Shown here in pieces: positions 11,229 to 23,397 of a stretch of 64,000 nucleotides of DNA. The notes under the pieces are model-generated. The model was not told where the DNA came from. It was given only the letters and a program-made list of their open reading frames with translations, and ran no database searches. Numbering within the stretch: the first letter of the stretch is position 1; each line of letters begins with the position of its first letter. Source of the DNA: Cryptomeria japonica. Taxonomy: Eukaryota; Streptophyta; Pinopsida; Cupressales; Cupressaceae. Location of the stretch: the NCBI RefSeq assembly GCF_030272615.1, contig NC_081408.1, forward strand, positions 64,476,614 to 64,540,613, given 5' to 3'. The position numbers and the translations under genes are program-made.

Positions 11229-12235
11229 TCTTTGTTTGTTGAAGACTATCGGTGTTGTGAAAAAAATGCTTACCAGTCTTAGTATGACCAAAGACCCCAA
11301 GTGGTATGAAGATCTCAAGTTGAATGAAGACCCCGAGCGATAGTTAATGTTTTGATCGCAACACTATGTTTCATTTTTCCAGTCTTCACTTGTTAACTGG
11401 TGATCAGTACATTTAGTTAACTAGTATACATGTAAATGTGTGATGAGTTATCATCCACTGACAATATGGCGGTGTTTCTGTGTCCTGTAGTCTAGATGCA
11501 CAGTACTTGGGAAATTGTAGTCTAATCTTATTGGACCGACATGAAATCAAGTTCCTATATAAGGACATCATGTCTAGGGTTTTCGATATAGAAGAGAAGT
11601 TGATGTGTGTGAAGTCTTTGAGAGAAGATTAGGTCTGATCGAGAAAAGGTATCTCATGGCTGAGATTGAGAGTGCAAAACATAGAAGACTGAAGTAATGC
11701 TTGAATACATTAACAAGGATTTGTTAAGGATATAATCAAGAATTTTGTGCTACTATCTAGATCATTCACTTGTTGATTACTAATATCTTTGACAAGTCTG
11801 AAACCCTCAATCGGGTAGACCCAGGCAAGCCTATTGTAAATCCTCTAACAAGGTGGTTCACAATTGTGAATCTGAATCCTTTAATAGGGTAGTCTCTAAC
11901 AAGACTTATCTCCTAACAGAGATCTAGATTCCTAACAAGATTTTTTTGGGTGAAGAACATTGTAAGACCTTAACCGGTCTGGTTACTATTCTACAGATAG
12001 TTGACTTGTGAGTTTTACTCACTGTGGTTTTTCCCATTTGGGTTTCCACATCAAAACATATTGTGTTATGGTGATTGAACTTCTGTGGGTGAATGCTTTA
12101 TTTGCTATTTGGCTTGTTTATGTTCTAATTAGTTTATTGTTTAACCTACTACACTAGTCTACAGTTAAACTTCTTAAGTGTTTGTTTAAGTTATTGGGTA
12201 TACTAATTCACCCCCGCTCTTAGTATTCATCAACA
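11229..12235 (+). repeat. Element A 3' LTR, second part
   Basis: Continuation of the LTR begun at 3,252, total about 1.1 kb. It carries the box GTGGTTTTTCCC...GGGTTTCCAC at 12,024-12,055 and the terminal CACCCCCGCTCTTAGTATTC stretch shared in form with the LTRs of B, E and H. It ends at 12,235. Confidence 0.75.
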
Positions 12236-14664
12236 TCAATGTGCTTTGTTTTGGCATGAAAAGTAGGATTCCCTACCAAGAAAATGGCACTCTAGCTGTC
12301 ACATTGTTCAGATGGTGATCTATCCCACATCAAAACCAATGTCAGAACACAGTCTCTTAAGCCAAATGGTGTCTTTGCAAGAATTAGTAGTTGTCATGTA
12401 TTTAGGTTCAGTTGTAGATCAAGAGACCACAACTTGTCACTTTCTCATCAAACTCACTGCACCACCAAATATCATGAAAACACATCCACTGGTGGATCTT
12501 CTGCTATCAATATCACCTACCTAATCAGAGTCCACATATCCACAAATACTCAAGGAGTGCCAAGGTATAGTAGGATTACCATGGAAACATAGGGAATACT
12601 TGAAAGTATCCCAAAAATATAGAAACACTCTCTTCACCACATCCCAATGCACCCATCCAGGATTAGTCATAAACTGACTAAGGACTCCCACTATTTGTGC
12701 AATGTCTAGCCTTGTACAAACCTTAACATACATCAAGCTATCAACAACACTTGCATAAGGAACTATAGTCATATTCTCTATCTTGGTAGGAGACTTTGGA
12801 CAGTCTTCCATAGAAAGCTTCATCCCCTGTAGAATAGGTATAATTATTTGTGTTCAATGTGTCATGCTAAATCCCTCCAACACAGAGTTCACATAGTTCC
12901 TCTAGCTAATCCAAGGATTTCTATGAGCTCTATCTCTTGTGATCTACAATCTAAGAATATATCTTGCTACACCTAGATCTTTCATCGGAAACTGTGCTGA
13001 CAATTAAGACTTCAAATCTGAAATCATTATCTTCCATTTCTGAATGAACAACATATCATCCACATAAAAGACAATAATGAGAATAAGACCATTCTTACCT
13101 TTATAATAAACACAATGGATAGATTTAGATCTCAAAAATCCTAGTGACAACACATAGGTGTTGAATTTCTAGCACCACATCCTAGGAGATTGCTTAAGAC
13201 CATAAAGAGATTTCTTCAGCTTGCACACTAGATTTTCCGTACCTTTCTCCAAAAAGTGCTCTAGTTGTGATGTGTAAATCTCCTCTAAATCACCATGAAG
13301 GAAAGTTGTCTTCACATCCATCTGCTCAACTTCCAAATCATGAGCTACTGCAAGAGATAACAAAATCCAAATAGATGTCAACCTATCTATAGGAGAGAAT
13401 ATCTCCCAATAATCGATTCCCTCCACTTGGGAGTATCCTATCGTGACCAAATGTACCTTGTACCTTTTAGCACTTCTATTGAAGGGCCCAGTTTCTTCTT
13501 GAACACCATTTATAACCAAGTAGTTTACATCCCTCAGGAAAAAGTACTAGATCCCATGTCACATTCTTCTCCAATTCAGCCATCTCTAAATTCATGGCTC
13601 CCATCCAGGAATCTGCATCAAGCATACCCTTTTCCTCTCTAATAGTCCTAGGCTCATGAGTGTTAGAAATAAAAGAAAAAATACAACTAGAATCTAACAA
13701 TGAATAACCAAACCTTTCTAATGAATATCTGTATCTTTCAAGTTATCACCTATCACGCATAGACCTCCTCACAGACTGAGGTTGAGGATCTTATTCCTCT
13801 CCTAAACTCTCTGAGCTACTAGAGCTCTCCTCATTATTAGGTCCCATAGGAATATGTAGTTCAGCTCTCTCAGGAGTGGGTAGAATATAAACTACCTCCT
13901 TCTTTTATTTCTCTTCCTTCTCTAGCTACAAATCTATTGTGGAAGTGTTTAACTCACAGAAGATAACACTTCTAATATAGAGAACCTTTTCTGCAACTAG
14001 ATCCCAAAGTTTGTACCCCTTCACATTGATACCATAACCGATGAAGATACATTTAACTGACTTGTTCTCCAATTTAGATCTCTTTTCATTAGGCACATGA
14101 GCATATGCCTCACAACCAACGACTCTAAGATGTCTCATCGAGAGATTTTTACCAAACCATGCTTCCATAGGGGTCTTTTGAACAAGTGACAAAGTAGAAG
14201 ATCTATTTATCAAATAACATGTTGTGGCTACTGCCTAAGACCATAACTTTTGTTCGAAGCCGACACCACTCATCATATTCCTAGCCTTCTCCATCTGTGT
14301 TCTATTCATCCTCTCTACAACTCAATTTTTGTTGTGGTGTATATTGAGTTGTATTATGTCTTTCAATCTCGTGGTCCTTACAAAACCTATCAAACTCAGC
14401 AAAACAAAACTCACTACCATTATCCATCTTCAAATGCTTGATTTTCCTACCAGTTTGATTTTCAACAAAGGAATTAAGTTCCTTAAACTGACTGAAAACT
14501 TCAAATTTAATTTTGAGAAAATAAACAAATGTCCTTCTAGAATAGTCATTTATAAAATAAAACAAAGTACAAAGACCTATTTAATGAAGGCATATTAACT
14601 AGACTAAATATATCAAAATGGACATAGTCGAAAACCACAAAAGACTAATGAGAACTAGAATAAA
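12236..14664 (-). pseudogene. Ty1/copia pol: integrase, reverse transcriptase and RNase H, decayed
   Basis: Reading leftward from 14,664, the integrase comes first. Its first catalytic Asp lies in an HFDIF context near 14,620, followed by NDYSRRTFVYFLK, KMDNGSEFC with the second Asp near 14,430, and a frameshifted third-Glu region near 14,300. The integrase-RT linker reads MEAWFGKNLSMRHLRVVGCEAYAHVP. Next is copia-type RT (RVT_2) with MDVKTTFLHGDLEEIY (about 13,325-13,280), KKSLYGLKQSPRMWC and YVDD (about 13,060). RNase H follows with YVDSD, RRSTSG and NPTFHAKTKHI, ending at 12,236 where element A inserted. Many stops and frameshifts are present. The 3' LTR is beyond the left edge. Confidence 0.85.
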
Positions 14665-14669
14665 AAGAT

Positions 14670-15578
14670 GTTGGCAATTGACACTCATTGGATTCATTTT
14701 GTTGTCATTGATGGCAACAAGATTTGATGGAAGTCACAAACCGACACTAGGAGGCATATACCAGTAGATACCGGCATTAGAAGCATTCAGGCCTACAACG
14801 ACACTGACACTAGCATCAATACTTCAAGGAAGCTGACATCAAGGAAGATTTATTTAGTAAATCATTTTGTAATTATTGTCGAGGTCGACATTGAATATCT
14901 TTTGTAAATACATTGTAAGATGACATAAGGCATATCATGTGTAATAGTTATATAAGTCAGTCTGCTAGGTCAATTTAATATATGAGGAGATGATGGTATT
15001 GTTATGGAATAGAGATAGACATATATAGGTATAGAAAAACTGTGAGATGTGAAATATATGTACGCAAACATTATATCATGCAATGATCTATAGATAGCTT
15101 GGAAAGCATTCCTAGAGGAGAAGTAATATCGGTAATAGTTCACGTTTGTGAATCGGTACAGAGTAGAACCAGAACCGGAACTCTATATAGCATAGAAAAT
15201 GCATTCTTGAGTTCATTTTCAGTAATTCACATTGGCAGAAAGCTTGTAGTCAGTGAGGCTCTTTAGTGATGAGCAGTATGCTCTAAGCGGTGTTCCTTCC
15301 TACAAGTGCAGGCCCCTGTTTTATATAATATCTTTTCATATGACTAGTGAAATGATATTTTGGGTCACAAATCCCATCGTGGTTTTTCCTAATTGAGGTT
15401 TTCCATGTATAAATTATGTGTGTTATAGCGTTCATTTATGTGGATGGTTTATTTTCTTCTTGTTATATTTTTATTTTTTTACCGATACATACATGCATGG
15501 TTCAGAAAGTTAACAATTGTTGATTTTGGCAGAACACCGATTTACCCCCAGCCCTCTCAGTTTTCTTAGATCCCAACA
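14670..15578 (+). repeat. Element B 5' LTR
   Basis: 909 bp, TGTTGGCAATTGACAC to GATCCCAACA, matching 21,960-22,883. The LTR box GTGGTTTTTCC...GAGGTTTTCCA lies at 15,379-15,415 and a CCCCCAGCCCTCTCAGT stretch near the 3' end. Confidence 0.9.
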
Positions 15579-15580
15579 AT

Positions 15581-15592
15581 TGGTATCAGAGC
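15581..15592 (+). promoter_or_regulatory. Element B primer-binding site
   Basis: TGGTATCAGAGC two bases after the LTR end, the standard initiator tRNA-Met primer site of plant Ty1/copia elements. Confidence 0.9.
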
Positions 15593-16743
15593 TTGGTACC
15601 TCGAAAGAAGTTTAATAGCTTGAGGAAGATCCTAAAACCAGAATCTTTGAACATGGCTATGGAGAAGCAACTTGAAATGCGTCTTGAGGATTACGATACT
15701 GAAAGGATGAAGCACTTGAAATTGCAAGAAGAATTGAACTTTGCAAATGAATTCATTCTTATCTTGCAAGAAAGGTTATCATCTTCTCAAGCCAAGAGAA
15801 AGAACTTCTACAACAATAGGATGATGAGGAGAAGAATGCTTTTAAGGATTAATGTCAGAAACTAAGTCAAGCAAACATGCTCATGAATAATGAAATGCAA
15901 GATCTGACCATGAGGTTATCAAAAGATATTGAGGATAGAAAGAAGAAGGAAGATAAAAAAATTTTGTCTCTGAAGAACAAGTTTGATGAATGTGGAAGAT
16001 TTACTCATGAGAATAATCTATTGAGGACTAATTTGGCACACTCCCGGAATAATGAACAAGAACTTGAAAGACAAGTAACTACTCTGAGAGATGATCTGAC
16101 TACTACAAGTGAGTATAAAGAAAATTTTAGTACCAGTGCTGCACAGTTGGATGACTTACTGAAAAGACAAAGATAGATTGATGATTCTAGAGGACTTGGA
16201 TTTGTACAAGGTGAAAGCTCTGGTACTGCTAATGATGACTAGTCAACTGGTATGAAGAGGTCATCAGAATAGAGGAAACCAGTAAGGCAATCTAATTCTT
16301 ATAAATTTAATAGTAGATGTTTTGTTTGCAATAAATTTGGGCATATGGAAAAACAATGTAGAAATAAGCCAAATCAAAAGTACAATTGTGTTCCCGACCA
16401 ATGCACAAACTGCAAGAAATATGGTCATAGATAAGAAGATTTTGGAATAAATGTTAAATGAAATGCATGTGGAAAGTTTGGACATTTTTCAAATCATTAT
16501 AGGTCAAGAAATAATAATAGCGAATATGTCAAAGCAATTGAAAAGAACAATCTTACATTCTATGCATGCAACAAAATAGGTCATATTGCTAAGTATTGCA
16601 GAAGCAAGACTCAACTGGTTAATAATGAGAAAGGAAAGAAAAAGGTAGATGAAATACAACATGATCACACAAAGAGATGGGCTAGAAAATCTGAAGAACA
16701 AAGTGGAGATGGATCTATACCAACAAATCCACCAGTAGAATAG
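15593..16743 (+). pseudogene. Element B gag-like region with zinc knuckles
   Basis: Two helical segments predicted as coiled coil by eye (15,650-16,170, rich in Glu, Lys and Leu) are followed by up to four retroviral-type knuckles. The first (16,318-16,359) is a perfect C-X2-C-X4-H-X4-C. The second (near 16,400) has lost its last Cys and contains a stop. The third (near 16,460) is degraded. The fourth (16,561-16,600) keeps Cys-His-Cys but has Phe in place of the first Cys. The N-terminal capsid-like part seen in autonomous copia gag is missing or unrecognisable. Stops near 15,863, 16,174, 16,430 and 16,743 break it. Confidence 0.65.
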
Positions 16744-17145
16744 GGTAATCCTCCACCGACAAGAAATTCCACCAGTAACTGAGACATAAGCCTTAGGGGT
16801 TGGTAAAGTCACTACTAAATTTCTGCATATTATCTCAAAAGAGATCTATGGAGATTTGGAAAGAGATCTAGAGAAATATGTTCATCATCGATGAAGGTTA
16901 TCCCGACACATAACTATGAAACCGACATCCGTAGGGTTGTTGGTGAAGCATTAATTACAGAAAGTTAGGGTTTGTATTCGCTGATAAAAGAGGGTAAGTG
17001 AATTCATTTTCACTGACCGAGCATTCAAGCATTCAGAGAGAAGTTGAGGCTAATTAAGAGCGAGCAAAGCATTGATAAAGGATTTCAAGTAATTATCTGA
17101 AGCACTCAATCATCCACTAGCATTCACTCTCAGGTATTTTCTGAC
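16744..17145 (+). other. Spacer between gag and ORF2 of element B
   Basis: About 400 bp without coding signal, at the place where autonomous copia elements carry pol. It may contain the leader of a separate ORF2 transcript, but I see no clear TATA box or splice site. Confidence 0.4.
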
Positions 17146-20100
17146 ATGGCATCTGGATCATCAATACCTAATTTTATTGTAAATCCTACCATTATCAAAG
17201 TCAAGGATTGGTTAAGGCCGGTCTTTAAGGAGGTTCCCAAAATTGCCAAGAAGGAAGACACTACAGGAGCATTTTCTAGGATTCATGATGGAGTAATGTA
17301 TGTTGAAGATGCGAGGGAATACATTCAGTGTACTCTTGAGGATTTGGGCACCAAAGAAATTAAAAGCATGTATTTGTTGGCATTATGTGAACCGGTATGT
17401 GGACATAATGACATTGTATGTTTTCATTGATGTCAATATGTTGAAGAGGTGAACCGGCATATGGTTATGGGAACCAACACATGGAATCATTGTATCACTA
17501 TCGGTGGATAGTCTCAACTTTAGGGTTTTCGGTTGAAGTGCTTCAAGCCTATATGGCTCAATCGGTGACATTGTGTGATGAGTTATCATTATAAAGAAGA
17601 ACAGATCATGTTGCCAGGTCAACCTTGTGCATGTGAAGGATCTTTCATAAAGGAGATTGTTCCTATCTACCTTGGGAATGTGCGAAGTTTGTAAATGGTG
17701 ATAACATGTGATGGGTTATCAGCTGCCATGAAATCGGTGGAAAACAAACGATGGAGAATGTCTTGAGATTGGATCAAGACTATTGCATTCAATACAGTAT
17801 GATCAACAATCAAGATTGAACTGTTTGAATTCCTTAACCTAACAAGTCTAGGGTTTAGGGTTTATGCTACTGACCTATTTGTTGTCCTATAAGGTCAATG
17901 TTGTGATTCTTTTGGAGGTTGTTGGCAAAAGTTGTGTGAGTATCCAAGAGAAGGGATACGTGATTCTTTCCAGACCAGAGGAGAGAAGTGATACCTGTAG
18001 AGTGTAAGTGCAGAAGGTGAAGAGGAGCTTAAGCGGATCTACATTGGCATTGAGTGTTGTTACTAGATCATTGAAATACCTGTTGATCTCTAACCACCTC
18101 AATAGTTGGAAAATCCCCTAACAAGGTAGCCTTAACCGGCTTGCTGTAAATCCCTTAATAGGGTAACTCAAAGTTATTGAGATTTGGAAAGCTAGAGAGC
18201 TCTGGAAATCCTTTAGCTATTGAGTTCTTGAAATCCTCTAACAAGGTAACTTGTAACAAGGTTTAACCCTTAACTGGGTATTGTATCCATCCCTTAACCG
18301 GGTGATCCCTAATAGGATCGGTTCCTAACAGAACCTATTGTATTTGTCTTTAATAGGACAAGGCTCCTAATAGAACGGGCTTCCAAAGAGTTCAACAACA
18401 AGCTTGTGGGTATTCATCCCCATTGTGGTTTTTCCCAGTTGGGTTTCCACGTGAAAATTATGTGTGTCATGTGTGATGCTTTTATCTTGTGATGCTTTGT
18501 TATTACTTGTTAAGCATATGATGGTTCTATGTTTTATGCCTATCAATAAAACATATTGAACTAGCTGTTGTGAAGATATGATGATAGATTACCTATTCAT
18601 ACATAAGGGCGAAATGGTAGTGTAGTTCTGAGTTGAGTGGAAAGCTAAGTGAGTAACTAGTTTATGATTGTTTTAGTTTTTCTGGGTTTTATCGGTTGCA
18701 CTCTGTTTCAAACCGGTGTCACTGTTTGCCAGTCATTTGGAGTAATCTCTGTTGAACCAGTTTAGGACTATATTTTGTCTGTACTAATTCACCCCCCCTC
18801 TCAGTATCAGTTTGGTACTATTTTCTCATCATTGAGTTATCAGTATCAATCAGTGATACTGGGAGACACCGGAAAGATCAAACTAGAATTCAAGGCAATT
18901 GAGGATCGAGGGTTAACCGGTATTCTATACATACCAGAATTCAAGGATGAGGTGATCAAATACATTTTGAGCAGGGTTCACAATGAATTCATTTGGTTAG
19001 ATAGACCCTACATGATCATAAAGGAGGCAATTCAAGCTGTCATCAGCTTACCCATGGTTGGACAAGAACCTGGTAAGAAAATTTCTAACATAGAGGATAA
19101 TATTGGTGCTACATCTGATAGCAGATTAATGAGGATAAGCATAATAACTGACACAAACATAAAATTTGCAAGCATGATCATAGGATATAAGGTAACGCAA
19201 TACAACTGATTTAATTCTATTGTAAGTTCATGCATTCATGCCCCATATCAGATGTTAAGGAATAATGTGAAGTATGACTTATGTGAATGGATGAGGAGTG
19301 AATTGATGCTAAAACTTACTAAGATCAAAGGAACCAAGAAAGGAACCTTCAGATATGGAAACTTAATTATTTGTTTAATGCTTTACATTCTGAATGAGCT
19401 ACCTGGTTTAGGAAAGAAGCAATGGGCTCATGACATACAAGTAGGCATGTAGATCAAGATGGCTATCACCAGTCTTGGTATTGACAGAGATGAGAAACTT
19501 TGGGGGTATTTTAAGACTTTTCAGGAAAACATGAGGAAAAGGGAGAGAATTTTAAAGAATATTGTGGAGAAGTATTCCACTAACACATGTTTTGTGGTGA
19601 AAACTGATGAAACTCTCATGGAAGTAGTTGAACCCAGACAAATATAGATTACTCATCTTGGATATGAGGTAGATGATAGCATTTTTGAGCTTTATGCAAA
19701 GATGTTGTTAGATGTCCCATTAGATGATAAGACAGAACACTTTGGTACAACAGGAGAGAAGGCTCTTGAAGTAAAAGTAAGTTTCAACAAGAAGAGAAGA
19801 GAGAAGAAAATAGAGAAGATGTCTGCATATGGACAAGATGTGTTGCATAAGATAGACACTCAACTGGGCTCTAAATCTAAATAGGTTGTCAAGCCGATAG
19901 AGGTTGCTGCTAAAGAAGTGAAGAAGCCACAAGTTCACATTTCTCCTATCACTTCTGATTCTAATCCTAAGGATAATGAACCTCTGGCTTTCAGAAGGGT
20001 GCAAAGGAAGAATGTGGTAAAACCATCGGTAGAGAAACAAAAAGTAGATCCTAGGAGGAGACTTGTCAGAAAGGAAACTCAACCTACTACACCTCCGCCA

Positions 20101-21760
20101 CCAGTAAGGAAGCCTAAATAGAAGAGGAAACTAGTCACACCAGAAACCACAAGAAAAAAGTAGAAGGGTGATGATAATGAAACTAGTAAGACAACAATGA
20201 CCCATGCTGAAATTATTGATGAAGTTAAAAAAGATGGAATATTAAAGAATATATCAAAGTATTATGAAGATTTTGAAGAAAATGAGCAAAATGAGTTAGA
20301 AGAGGCTATTTTACTGTATAGAGACATCTATAAGAAAGCCTTAGTTGAAATTTTGAAGTAGATACCTTTATCCCTGTATAATAAAATTGAGGCTAGAAGA
20401 CTTGATGCTATCAAGAGGGATAGGGAAATCAAGGAAGTTGTACTTTTGGAACAATGTGGTACTATAAATAATGAAGAGATGAAAAGAAGTATAGATACTA
20501 CTAATAGGACAATTTTTCAGTAGTAAAAACTAGTAGATAAGCCTTATGATGAGAAGAGTAAATGAGGTGATAAATGAGAGAAATAAGGGATGGACAAAAT
20601 TCTTTCTAAAAAACCCAGACTTTCTCACATCACAAGAAGAATTTGCAAAGGCAAAATCCCCCACCATTCTTGACAAATTAAAAGGAAAGGGTATTTTGGG
20701 CAGTTCAACTCCAGTTTTGACACAACCACAACCGATAGTGAAAGAGAGTCTACAGTCTGTACTGGCACAAACCAATTTTGAGCATGTATAGGGTACTGGA
20801 AACACTATGAATGATACTCCACCGATAGTAATAGATACTACACCAAGTGGAAAAGCTACCGGTGCAATAGAGGTTGAGATGGACAAGGTAAAATCAATTG
20901 ATTCCATACCGATTGGTAAAATTGATTCCCCGACAAGAGTTTTGGCAATTGACACTTCTTAGGTCGAGAAGAAATCAGTCTTTGAGTTAAGTCCAGCTGA
21001 ATTAATGATGATGGCCACTCAAAAATTGCTAAAGGAAGGAACTGTAGACAAAGGGTTGATTGATCAATCAATCTTTGTACTACATAGAATAATGCCTGAG
21101 TGTCAGATTGAGGATGGAGAAAGCCCTTCTGGTAAGCTCAAGACTTTAACAAAGCACATATCAAACAATTATCAATCTTTGAGACAGATTGCAGACTGAC
21201 AGGCTTTGGAAAATTTCTATGTAGCTAAAAGAGCAACTTTTGATCAACTCGTAGGAATTGGGAAGAAGAAAATAGAAGACAAGCTTATTCACATTGAAAT
21301 TTTCTTTAAAAAATCTACTAATATTTACAAGGTATGTTGTAATTTGGGAAATCTTACAGTCAATGTAGATAGTAGATTGAAAGAGTTATATGACAAAATG
21401 GCTAATATTGCTAACTCTTATGATGGACTGACTTCACTAACTACATCTGTTGATGGACAAATTTTTTCATTGAAGAACCAAGTTTTTTCTTTTGAGAAGG
21501 AGAAAGATAAAATAATGAGAGCAAGAAATTTAAGAGGATTGGTAAGCCCTAGAATTGATTCATTGGGTGTTCACAAGAAAGAATGCATGGATATGCTAGA
21601 AAAACCCACACCGGTAGATACCCAGTCAAAGGAATCATTTTCCCACTTACTTAGTGGACTTGCATTGGTATTTGATACTTTCAAATCAGGCTGGGAGACA
21701 TATCTTCAGTTGCTACAAAAGACATACCCAAAAATCCTTAAGATGACTAAGCTCAAGTGA
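17146..21760 (+). pseudogene. Element B ORF2, the family's conserved ORF, interrupted by H
   Basis: It starts MASGSSIPNFIVNP at 17,146, runs to 17,397, is interrupted by H, and resumes near 18,813 to a TGA at 21,758-21,760. Recognisable blocks shared with A and E are: KFIWLDRP-like (VHNEFIWLDRPYMII, near 18,985), YDLCEWMR (near 19,275), LYILNELPGLGKKQW, and VEKYSTNTCFVVKTDETLMEVVEPR (near 19,570-19,645). Then come a Lys-rich linker, a helical ILLYRDIYKKALVEIL block (near 20,310) and a long helical C-terminus (LGVHKKECMDM near 21,570). I recognise no enzyme. Several stops are C-to-T type (TAG where B' has CAG near 24,175). Confidence 0.65.
17398..18812 (+). repeat. Insertion H: solo-LTR-like sequence inside ORF2 of element B
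   Basis: A 1.4-kb stretch starting TGTGGACATAATGAC splits ORF2. It carries LTR hallmarks: TGTGATGAGTTATCA, GTGGTTTTTCCCAGTTGGGTTTCCAC (18,425-18,455) and a terminal ACTAATTCACCCCCCCTCTCAGTATC. These match in order the LTR of element A (11,229-12,235). The flanks CGGTA (17,393-17,397) and TGGTA (18,813-18,817) may be a 4/5 target duplication. The exact 3' end is uncertain, and no internal element sequence is attached. Confidence 0.6.
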
Positions 21761-21816
21761 CACTAATAGTATTCTTTCATTCTTTTATTCTTTCACCGGT
21801 CTTTGGCATTAATGTC

Positions 21817-21958
21817 AAAGGGGGAGTATGTACATATGTGAAAAATATCAAAGAAAATATTATCAGATGGATTATATAGAGTGTATTGCTCAGGGGGAGC
21901 ACACCAACACAAAATCCATTATTCACATGAGTGTCGCCATCAATGCCAAAGGGGGAGA
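21817..21958 (+). promoter_or_regulatory. Multiple polypurine tracts of element B
   Basis: AAAGGGGGAG at 21,817-21,826, CAGGGGGAGC at 21,891-21,900 and AAAGGGGGAGAT at 21,948-21,959 next to the 3' LTR. The same series recurs in B' (25,043, 25,119 and 25,174-25,184). Confidence 0.75.
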
Positions 21959-21959
21959 T

Positions 21960-22883
21960 TATTGGCAATTGACACTCATTGGATTCATTTTTTTGTCATT
22001 GATGGCAACAAGATTTGATGGAAGTCACAAACTGACACTAGGAGGCATATACCAACAGATACCAACATTAGAAGCATTCAAGCCTACACCAACACCGGCA
22101 CCGACATCAATACTTCAAGGAAGTCGACATCAAGGAATATTTATTTAGTAAATCATTTTGTAATTATTGTCCAGGCTGACATTTAATATATTTTGTAAAT
22201 ACATTGTAAGCCGACATAAGTCATATCATGTGTAATAGGTATATAAGTCAGTTTGCTAGGTCAATTTAATATATAAGGAGATGATGGTATTGTGATGGAA
22301 TAGAGATAGACATATATAGGTATAGCAGAACTGTGAGATGCGAAATATATGTATGGAGATCATTTTTGTATGTAAACATTATATCATTCAATGATCTATA
22401 TATAGCTTGGAAAGCATTCCTAGAGGAGAAGTAATACCAGTAATAGTTCAAGTTTGTGAACCGGTACAGAGTAGAACCAAAACCGGAACTCTATCTGGCA
22501 TAGTAGATGCATTCTTGAGTTCATTTTCAGTAATTCACTTTGGCAGAAAGCTTGTAGTTAGTGAGGCTCTTTAGTGAGGAGAAGTATGCTCTAGGCAATG
22601 TGCCTTCTTGCAAGTGCAGGCCCTTGTTTTATGTAATATCTTTTCCCATGGCTAGTGAACTGATATTGTGGGTCACAAAACCCACCATGGTTTTTCCTCA
22701 TTGAGGTTTTCCACATATAAATTTTGTGTGTTATGGTGTTCATTTATGTGGATGGTTTATTTTCTTCTTGTTATATTCTTATTTGTTTACCGATACATAC
22801 ATGCTTGATTTAGAAAGTTAACAATTGTTGATTTCGGTAGAACACTGATTCACCCCCCCTCTCAGTGTTCTTAGATCCTAACA
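21960..22883 (+). repeat. Element B 3' LTR
   Basis: It begins TATTGGCAATTG (not TG) after the polypurine tract and ends AGATCCTAACA; the AAAGA target duplication follows. The LTR box is at 22,687-22,723. Confidence 0.9.
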
Positions 22884-22902
22884 AAAGAAACACCATGTTT
22901 TT

Positions 22903-23397
22903 TGTTGGAAATTGACACTCATTAGATTCATTTTGTTTTCATTGATGGCAACAAGATATGATGTAAGTCATAAATCGACACTAGGAAGCATATACTAGCA
23001 GATATTGACTTTGGATGATTCAGGGCTACACCGACACCAACATCAATACTTCATTGGAAGCCGACATCAAGGAGGATTTACTTAATAAATCATTTTGTAA
23101 ATATTTTCAAGGCTGACATTAAATATCTTTGTAAATGTATTGTAAGATGACATAAGACATATCATTTGTAATAGGTATACAGGTCAGTCTGCTAGGTTAT
23201 TTTGGTAATGAGATGAGACATATGAAATGTATGGATTTAGGAGAATATAGTAGAACTGTATGATTCCAAATATATGTATGAAGATCATGTTGTGTGCGAA
23301 TTTAATATCATGTAATGATCTGTACATAGTTTGGAAAACATTCTTGGAGGAGAAGTGATACCGGTAATAGTTCGGGGTTTATGAACTGGTACAGAGC
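22903..23397 (+). repeat. Element B' 5' LTR, truncated
   Basis: It matches the first half of B's LTR with scattered changes and ends where the LTR reads GGTACAGAG, the deletion breakpoint. Confidence 0.8.

Larger units (their letters stand above)
1..12235 (+). mobile_element. Element A: 3' part of a Sirevirus-like LTR retrotransposon, interrupted by element D
   Basis: The element enters from the left edge, so its 5' LTR, primer site and any gag or pol are not visible. What is present is a long ORF (1-2,995), a tail with several polypurine tracts (3,059-3,250) and the 3' LTR. That LTR starts TATTGG at 3,252, is split by element D at 3,340/11,229, and ends with TTCATCAACA at 12,235. Beyond 12,235 the sequence is copia RNase H, so A inserted into the copia element. 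The multiple GGGGGAG tracts and an extra ORF directly before them are features known from Sireviruses (Ty1/copia); family membership is inferred from these and from similarity to element B. Confidence 0.8.
14670..22883 (+). mobile_element. Element B: complete pol-less Sirevirus-like LTR retrotransposon
   Basis: The LTRs at 14,670-15,578 and 21,960-22,883 are bounded by TGTTGG/TATTGG and AACA ends. Exact target duplications AAAGA lie at 14,665-14,669 and 22,884-22,888. Inside are a tRNA-Met-type primer site, a gag-like region with CCHC knuckles, ORF2 (interrupted by the LTR-like insertion H) and three polypurine tracts. No protease, integrase, RT or RNase H is seen, so B is non-autonomous. It inserted into the copia integrase region; the copia reading frame resumes after it. 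Confidence 0.9.

Noticed and set aside
12312-13642. Plus-strand ORFs over the copia RT region
   Set aside because: Shadows of the minus-strand pol, which has clear motifs.
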